The notes beneath the pieces are model-generated. The model was given only the letters and a program-made list of their open reading frames with translations. It was not told where the DNA came from and ran no database searches. DNA of 64,000 nt from Actinophytocola sp963826035 (GTDB lineage: Bacteria > Actinomycetota > Actinomycetes > Mycobacteriales > Pseudonocardiaceae), in the NCBI GenBank assembly GCA_963826035.1, contig CAWGVZ010000015.1, positions 248,001-312,000 on the forward strand. Direction: 5' to 3'. Made by a program: the position numbers and the translations under genes. Each line of letters opens with the position of its first letter. Positions within the stretch are counted from its first letter, which is position 1. Positions 59,210-64,000 of the stretch are shown here, one piece after another.

Positions 59210-60412
59210 ATGAGTGTGGAAACCGCCGCCGACCCACCGACAGTTGGTGGCGATGCGGACCCCGAGCTGTTGGCGACCGTGGTCGCGGCGGAGTCCGTGC
59301 TCAACAAGAGATTCGGTTCACGGATCCAGTTGACCGAGCCCGAGGATCTTGGCGGCAGCGAGAGATCAGTGGTGGTCCGCGCCAGGGTCGCGGCCAGTCC
59401 GTTCTCCCTGCCGAAAACGCTGGTGCTGAAGCGTTATGTCGCGGCGCCGGACGAGCACTGCGACAGCTTCGTGCGCGAGGCGGCCAGCTACCAGCTGTTC
59501 ACGGCGCTGGCCTCGGAGGACCGGATGTGTCCCGAGCTGTTCGCGCACGGTGTGGACAGCCGGCTGCTGGTGCTCGAGGACCTCGGCCGGGTGCCGACGC
59601 TCGCGGACAAGCTGCTGGGCGACGACGCGCGGGACGCGGAACGCGCGCTGCTGTCGTGGTCACGCTCGCTCGGCCGGTTGCACGCCACGACCGCCGGCCG
59701 TGAGGCCGACTTCGACGCGTTGCAGCGGCGGCTCACGGTGCCCGACTTCAAGGACCCCCTGGCGATCGACGGCGCGACCGCGCTGAACGACCTGCCCGCG
59801 GTGATCGAGGCCGAGCTCGGCATCCCCACGAGTGCCGCCGTGCTGGAGTGCGCCGAGCGGAGCAGGTCGCTGCTGGACACGGGCCGGCACCGGGCGTTCA
59901 GCCCGTCGGACTCGTGCCCGGACAACAACCTGATCACCCCGCGCGGCGTGCGGTTCCTCGATCTCGAGGGCGGCTGCGTGCGCAACGCCATCTTCGACGC
60001 GGCCTACCTGCGGGTGCCGTTCCCGTCGTGCTGGTGCCCGTTCGCGCTGCCGGCCGGGATGACCGACGCGATGATCGCCGGCTGGCGGGCCGAGGTGCGG
60101 GTGGTGTGGCCGGATCTCGACGACGACAGCGTGCTGCTGCCACGGCTGCTCGACGCCCAGCTGTTCTGGGTGTGGCTGACCACCTGGCAGTTCTTCAGCC
60201 GGCCCGAGGCGGCGCAGACGCATTCGTCGAACCTGGCGGACACGCCGTCGGACACCATGGTGCTGACCGACCGCTGGCGTCGGCTGGCGGAGTCGGCGCA
60301 CAACGGTGGTGCGGACGCGGTGGCCGAGCACGCCACGCAGGTGTGTGCGGCGCTGCGGACCCGGTTCGGTGACGAACCGGCGTTGCAGCTGTACCCGGCT
60401 TTCCGCACCTGA
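59210..60412 (+). CDS. aminoglycoside phosphotransferase-fold protein
   Basis: A 400-residue protein with the APH/choline-kinase fold: TLVLKRY (ATP-lysine), RLLVLEDLG hinge, and a catalytic-loop region SPSDSCPDNNLI with LDLEGGCVRNAIFDAAYLRV. The usual HGD of the catalytic loop is replaced by PSD, though the Asp-Asn pair (CPDNN) and Asp of LDLEGG remain. Activity on antibiotics is not implied. ATG behind GAGGAG. Confidence 0.78.
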   Translation: MSVETAADPPTVGGDADPELLATVVAAESVLNKRFGSRIQLTEPEDLGGSERSVVVRARVAASPFSLPKTLVLKRYVAAPDEHCDSFVREAASYQLFTALASEDRMCPELFAHGVDSRLLVLEDLGRVPTLADKLLGDDARDAERALLSWSRSLGRLHATTAGREADFDALQRRLTVPDFKDPLAIDGATALNDLPAVIEAELGIPTSAAVLECAERSRSLLDTGRHRAFSPSDSCPDNNLITPRGVRFLDLEGGCVRNAIFDAAYLRVPFPSCWCPFALPAGMTDAMIAGWRAEVRVVWPDLDDDSVLLPRLLDAQLFWVWLTTWQFFSRPEAAQTHSSNLADTPSDTMVLTDRWRRLAESAHNGGADAVAEHATQVCAALRTRFGDEPALQLYPAFRT

Positions 60413-60447
60413 GCTTTTTGTCGGTGCCGCGCGCTAGCGTGCCGGCC

Positions 60448-60909
60448 ATGGGATTCCACGAGAGGGTCATCCGGTCGGGCGGGGTCGTCACGGTGTCCGG
60501 GTGGCAGGTCAAGCAGTACCGGCTCACGGTGGCGCAGGAGCCGATCGAACCGGCGGTGCTCGGCGCGGCCGAGGCGTATCTGCCAGCGTTGTCGCCGGTG
60601 GCCGACGCGGCGGACTCCACGCCGCGCGTCGCGTTCGCCGTGCTGCACAAGGGCATGGACGCGGTCTGGTGCAACCTCTACTCGTGGTGCCTCGAGGCGA
60701 TCGTGCAGTGCCGGGTGGCCAAGGCGTCGCTGTCCGCGCCCACGGAGTTCGCGCCGCTGTCCCAGCCGTTGATCGGCTGCGTGTGGGAGCTGCCGGCGCT
60801 CGCGCACGAGCGGTCGGCGTGGGTGCGGCACATGTTGCGGGGGCAGAGCCCTGATCTCGGCGGCTACCTCGACGACTGGTTAGCCGACGGCCCGGTCGGC
60901 CGCCCCTGA
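60448..60909 (+). CDS. conserved hypothetical protein
   Basis: A 153-residue soluble protein with conserved-looking aromatic and Cys residues (HKGMDAVWCNLYSWCLEAIV, LIGCVWELPALAHERSAW). It resembles short actinobacterial proteins of unknown function. ATG at 60448, 35 bases after the kinase-like gene. Confidence 0.65.
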   Translation: MGFHERVIRSGGVVTVSGWQVKQYRLTVAQEPIEPAVLGAAEAYLPALSPVADAADSTPRVAFAVLHKGMDAVWCNLYSWCLEAIVQCRVAKASLSAPTEFAPLSQPLIGCVWELPALAHERSAWVRHMLRGQSPDLGGYLDDWLADGPVGRP

Positions 60910-60927
60910 ACCGTCCTCAGTGGACGG

Positions 60928-61509
60928 TCAGGAGCGGGTGAACTTCACGCTCGACGGGGCCAGCTCGCGCAGCTCCCGGTACGTCTCGTCCAACGTGGAT
61001 GTCTTGTGCTTCTCGGCGATGGCCAGCGGTGCGCCGAACGTCTTGGCCAACCGGCGCATGTGTCGGTCGAGGGTGCCGTCGAGCGCGCCCTTGAGTTCCG
61101 GGCCGACCTCGTCGGTCACCTTGAACAGCAGGTAGCGGGCGGTGGCGTCGCGCCGGCCGTGCCAGGTGTGCAGCGTGATGGCCGTGACCTCGGCCCAGTC
61201 CAGCCGCACGGAAACAGGGCGGAGGAAGCCGCCCGACCGGAGCCACACGTGGTCGCCGTCGGCCGCGAACGCCGGACCGAAGCTGATCTCGGAACGCAAC
61301 GTGAGGAGGTCCATGGCCACACCGGCCAGGCACAGCAGAGCGACGATCGACCACACGCCGAACCACGTGGTGACGGACGCGCCGTACAGCGCCACCAGGG
61401 CGCTGAAGGCGAACACGATGATCATCGGCATCGCCGAGCGCGTCACCGATCGCTGGTCGGGCTGGATGACCAGCTCGAGGTCGTCGGGGACGCTAGTTGC
61501 CTGCTCCAC
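60928..61509 (-). CDS. two-helix membrane protein
   Basis: A 193-residue protein with two adjacent membrane helices (~27-68) followed by a cytoplasmic domain resembling a bacterial PH-like fold (VWLRSGGFLRPVSVRLDWAEVTAITLHTW). GTG start. No function assigned; divergent from the SGNH gene. Confidence 0.65.
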   Translation of the reverse strand: MEQATSVPDDLELVIQPDQRSVTRSAMPMIIVFAFSALVALYGASVTTWFGVWSIVALLCLAGVAMDLLTLRSEISFGPAFAADGDHVWLRSGGFLRPVSVRLDWAEVTAITLHTWHGRRDATARYLLFKVTDEVGPELKGALDGTLDRHMRRLAKTFGAPLAIAEKHKTSTLDETYRELRELAPSSVKFTRS

Positions 61510-61560
61510 GCGGGCAGCGTAGCGGCCGGGCTATCCTGCGAACGATCACCGGAGGGGGTG

Positions 61561-62343
61561 GTGTCCATCAGCGAGCCGCGGTACTCCCGTTACGTCGCGC
61601 TCGGCGACAGCCAGACCGAGGGGCTCGGCGACGGCGACGAGGTCCAGGGCTACCGGGGCTTCGCCGACCGGCTGGCCGAGCGGCTCGCCGGGCTGAACCC
61701 CGAGCTGCGGTACGCCAACCTCGCGGTGCGGGGCAAGCTGGCCGGCGAGGTCCACGAGGAGCAGCTGGCCGCCGCACTGGCGCTGGAGCCGGACGTGGCG
61801 ACGGTCGTGGCGGGCCTGAACGACATACTCCGCACGAAGTTCGACGCGGACGCGGTCGCCAGGGACCTGGACGCGATGTTCGCCGCGCTGACGGCCGCCG
61901 GAGCGCGCGTGGGCACGGTCACCTTCCCGAACGTCGGTCAGATCACGCCGCTTGCCCGGCCGCTGGTGCCCCGCGTGCTGCGGCTGAACGAGCAGATCCG
62001 CCGGACGGCCGCCCGCCACGGCGTGTGCGTGGTCGAGACGTTCACGGTCCCGGTGACCACCGACGCCAGGATCTGGTCGGCCGACCGCCTCCACGCGAGC
62101 CCTCTCGGCCACGAACGCATCGCCGCCTCCATGGCGCACGCCTTGCAACTCCCGGGCGCCGACGACTCGTGGACCGTCCCGCTCCCGCCGCTACCGAAAC
62201 CGTCCCGAGTCCTGGCGGTCCGGACGGAACTGGCGTGGGTGGCCACCTTCCTGGGTCCCTGGCTGAACCGCCGCATACGAGGCATCTCCTCAGGCACCGG
62301 CCGAACAGCCAAACGCCCAACCCTGACCCCACTGACAACCTGA
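61561..62343 (+). CDS. SGNH/GDSL hydrolase
   Basis: A 260-residue esterase-like protein. Block I is ALGDSQTEG with the catalytic Ser, block III VAGLNDIL supplies Asn, and block V RLHASPLGHERIA gives Asp/His equivalents (DRLHASPLGH). No signal peptide, so it is likely cytoplasmic. GTG start behind GGAGGGGG. Substrate could be an acyl or acetyl ester. Confidence 0.88.
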   Translation: MSISEPRYSRYVALGDSQTEGLGDGDEVQGYRGFADRLAERLAGLNPELRYANLAVRGKLAGEVHEEQLAAALALEPDVATVVAGLNDILRTKFDADAVARDLDAMFAALTAAGARVGTVTFPNVGQITPLARPLVPRVLRLNEQIRRTAARHGVCVVETFTVPVTTDARIWSADRLHASPLGHERIAASMAHALQLPGADDSWTVPLPPLPKPSRVLAVRTELAWVATFLGPWLNRRIRGISSGTGRTAKRPTLTPLTT

Positions 62344-62361
62344 ACGCCCGTTCCGGCCACC

Positions 62362-62423
62362 CATGATGACCGTTCCCGTCGGGCATGATGACCAGTCCGG
62401 TCGGGCATGATGACCAGTCCGCG
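62362..62423. repeat. 22-bp tandem repeat array, GGTCATCATG type, inverted
   Basis: Three CATGATGACC motifs at 62362, 62384 and 62406, exactly 22 bp apart, are the reverse complement of the unit in the 33425-33512 array. The array abuts the stop codon of the ankyrin gene and lies between convergent genes. Confidence 0.85.
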
Positions 62424-63764
62424 TCAGCCGCCCTCACCCCGCAGCAGGTCGCGGGCCGCGGTCTGGCCGTTGTGCTCCGCCCAACTGGCGGGGGTGCCGT
62501 CGTAGAGGTGGTCGGTCAGCGTGGGATCCGCACCCGCCGCCAACAGCACCTCCAGCATCGCCAACCGCCCCGACTCCGCCGCATGGTGCAGCGCCGTGGT
62601 GCCGACGCCGTGCGCCGGGCCGCCGAACGCGCCGCGCAGGTTGACCGTCGCGCCGAGGGACAGCAGGCGGCGGACCGCACGGACCCGGCCCTTGGTCGCC
62701 GCCCAGGTCAGCGCCGTGCCTCGATAGACGTCCGCGTCCACGGAAGCACCCCGCGCGACCAGCGCGTCGATCGCGGCCACCGCGTCCGACCTGGCCGCCC
62801 ACGCGAGCGCCTCGTCGCGGATCTCCGCCACCGACGACGACGGTCGCCACGCCGGAAAACCACCGTGCGGCCGGTAGAAGACCCGATGCGCGCCGGCCAG
62901 GGGACCGGGCATACCACGGGCCGGCCACAGCGACTCGATCATCGCCACGTCGTCCAGCCCGGCCGCCACCCGCAGGTTGGCCGGCGTGACCTCGGCGGCG
63001 GACAGCACGGCCGCCACCTCCACATTGCCCCAGAACAGCGCCGCCACCAGTGGCGTACCGCCGTCACCACGTGCGGACACCGCCGTCGGCGCACCATGGG
63101 AGAGCAGTAGTCGCGCCATGTGCACGAGGTTCGGGTAGCCCGCCTGGTGCAGTGCCGTCCAGCCGTGCGCGTTGCCGCGCGCGACGTCCGCACCCCGCGA
63201 CAGCAGCACCGCCACCAGCCGCTCGTCGCAAGTCGCCGAAGCGAGCGCGAGCAGGTCGTTGCCGTTCGTGCCGCGCGCCGCCACCAACTCGGGGAACCGG
63301 AAGAGCAGCGCCTCCAACGCCGGAACGTCCTGCACCTGTAGAGCACGGAACGCCCGCGCGAACGGCGCCGAGTCCAGGTCACCGACGTGCCGGCGCAGCG
63401 CCGCCCACGACGTGAACCCGTGGTCGCGCGCCACCACCAGCCGCGCGCCCGCCGGCGTCAGCGGGGCCGACCGGCGGGCGAACGCGGCCACGGCCGACGC
63501 CGTCCCGTCCAGCGCCGACGCCAGCAAACCGCCGGCGCGCGAGGCGTAGTACTCCGGATCGGGGTCGAACGCGTGCTCCAGCGAAGAGCCGGCGGTGGCC
63601 ACCCGATCGACATAGGCCCGCAGCCGGGGCCACGACGGAAAGCCGTACTGGCGAGCCACCAGCGACTGCGCCTCGGCGAGCTTCAGCGAACGCTCCCGCC
63701 GCAGGTCCTTCGCCTGTTTGCGCAGCTGTTCCAGGCTCACGGCAGCGGGCAGTGACGACTCCAC
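62424..63764 (-). CDS. ankyrin-repeat protein
   Basis: A 446-residue protein. GTG start at 63764 behind AAGGAGGT. The N-terminus (SLEQLRKQAKDLRRER and FPSWPRLRAYVDRV) is the conserved N-terminal module of actinobacterial ankyrin proteins, followed by about six ankyrin repeats (HGWTALHQAGYPNLVHMARL, GTTALHHAAESGRLAMLEVL, GTALTWAATKGRVRAVRRLL). Likely a protein-protein interaction scaffold; partners unknown. Confidence 0.85.
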   Translation of the reverse strand: MESSLPAAVSLEQLRKQAKDLRRERSLKLAEAQSLVARQYGFPSWPRLRAYVDRVATAGSSLEHAFDPDPEYYASRAGGLLASALDGTASAVAAFARRSAPLTPAGARLVVARDHGFTSWAALRRHVGDLDSAPFARAFRALQVQDVPALEALLFRFPELVAARGTNGNDLLALASATCDERLVAVLLSRGADVARGNAHGWTALHQAGYPNLVHMARLLLSHGAPTAVSARGDGGTPLVAALFWGNVEVAAVLSAAEVTPANLRVAAGLDDVAMIESLWPARGMPGPLAGAHRVFYRPHGGFPAWRPSSSVAEIRDEALAWAARSDAVAAIDALVARGASVDADVYRGTALTWAATKGRVRAVRRLLSLGATVNLRGAFGGPAHGVGTTALHHAAESGRLAMLEVLLAAGADPTLTDHLYDGTPASWAEHNGQTAARDLLRGEGG

Positions 63765-63936
63765 GGCAACCTCCTTACCCTCATCGCCCGAGGTCCGCTG
63801 GGCACCGGGCGGGGCAGAAGGTGCGGTCACAGGTGAAGATCAGGGTGGGCTCGGCCCTTTCCGCGGACGGGACGCGGCCCCGGCCGCGCGAGGGCGATCG
63901 TAACCGTTGTCGGTGCTGCCCGGTAGCGTCGACAAC

Positions 63937-64000
63937 GTGGAAGATGGGCTCAACCTGGAGCTGTTCGACGACCCGCCTCAGCAGCAGCATCCCGGTGCGA
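63937..64000 (+). CDS. start of a gene running off the window (possible rarA)
   Basis: GTG at 63937 begins VEDGLNLELFDDPPQQQHP, similar in style to the N-terminus of actinobacterial RarA (replication-associated recombination ATPase), which in mycobacteria lies downstream of aspS. Only 21 codons are visible, so the identity is tentative. Confidence 0.35.
   Translation, partial: MEDGLNLELFDDPPQQQHPGA

Overview
This 64 kb window is high-GC actinobacterial chromosome, most likely from a member of the Pseudonocardiales. The evidence is GTG/TTG starts, translationally coupled genes, a WhiB-like protein, an actinobacterial SOS box, and the gene order ruvC-ruvA-ruvB-yajC-secD-secF-apt // rel ... cyclophilin ... 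metallo-hydrolase ... SOS-linked radical SAM gene (Rv2578c type) ... aspS, which matches the mycobacterial ruvC-to-aspS neighbourhood.

Layout. 1-5.7 kb: a minus-strand sugar operon (LacI regulator, binding lipoprotein, two permeases, secreted glycosidase-like protein cut by the window edge) with two LacI-type palindromes upstream. 5.7-12.7 kb: VOC protein, Holliday-junction genes, Sec accessory genes and apt. 12.94-28.78 kb: a ~15.8 kb integrative element placed between apt and rel. It carries a large serine integrase at its left end, a minus-strand transfer operon (excisionase-like protein, WhiB-like protein, two membrane proteins, FtsK-like translocase, small HTH protein), low-GC cargo (Imm1-like protein, small Cys-rich and membrane proteins, an HTH-TPR regulator, a PD-(D/E)XK-type nuclease candidate, membrane proteins), a tRNA with a CAU anticodon, and gene debris. 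Both junctions can be read to the dinucleotide: the integrase entered one unit of a 22-bp tandem repeat array.

28.8-46 kb: DOPA-dioxygenase-like gene, rel, methyltransferase, repeat arrays, AraC regulator, two cyclophilins, HTH/NB-ARC/TPR regulator, nucleoside hydrolase, LOG protein, GGDEF protein with an altered signature, metallo-hydrolase, DUF2975/HTH pair, YibE/F protein, NadR. 46.1-49.2 kb: a PQQ biosynthesis cluster pqqA-C-D-E-B. 49.3-64 kb: idi, pnuC, SRPBCC and MmcQ proteins, an intein-containing radical SAM protein under a perfect SOS box, aspS, and assorted membrane, kinase-like, SGNH and ankyrin proteins; the last 64 bases start a gene that may be rarA.

Two repeat themes stand out. 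Intergenic tandem arrays with a 22-bp period occur at several loci, with different sequences but a shared GAGT phase. A dispersed hairpin element occurs twice, with conserved loop sequence and compensatory changes in its stem. The most novel elements are the integration into a repeat array, the hairpin repeat family and the uncharacterised cargo of the mobile element.
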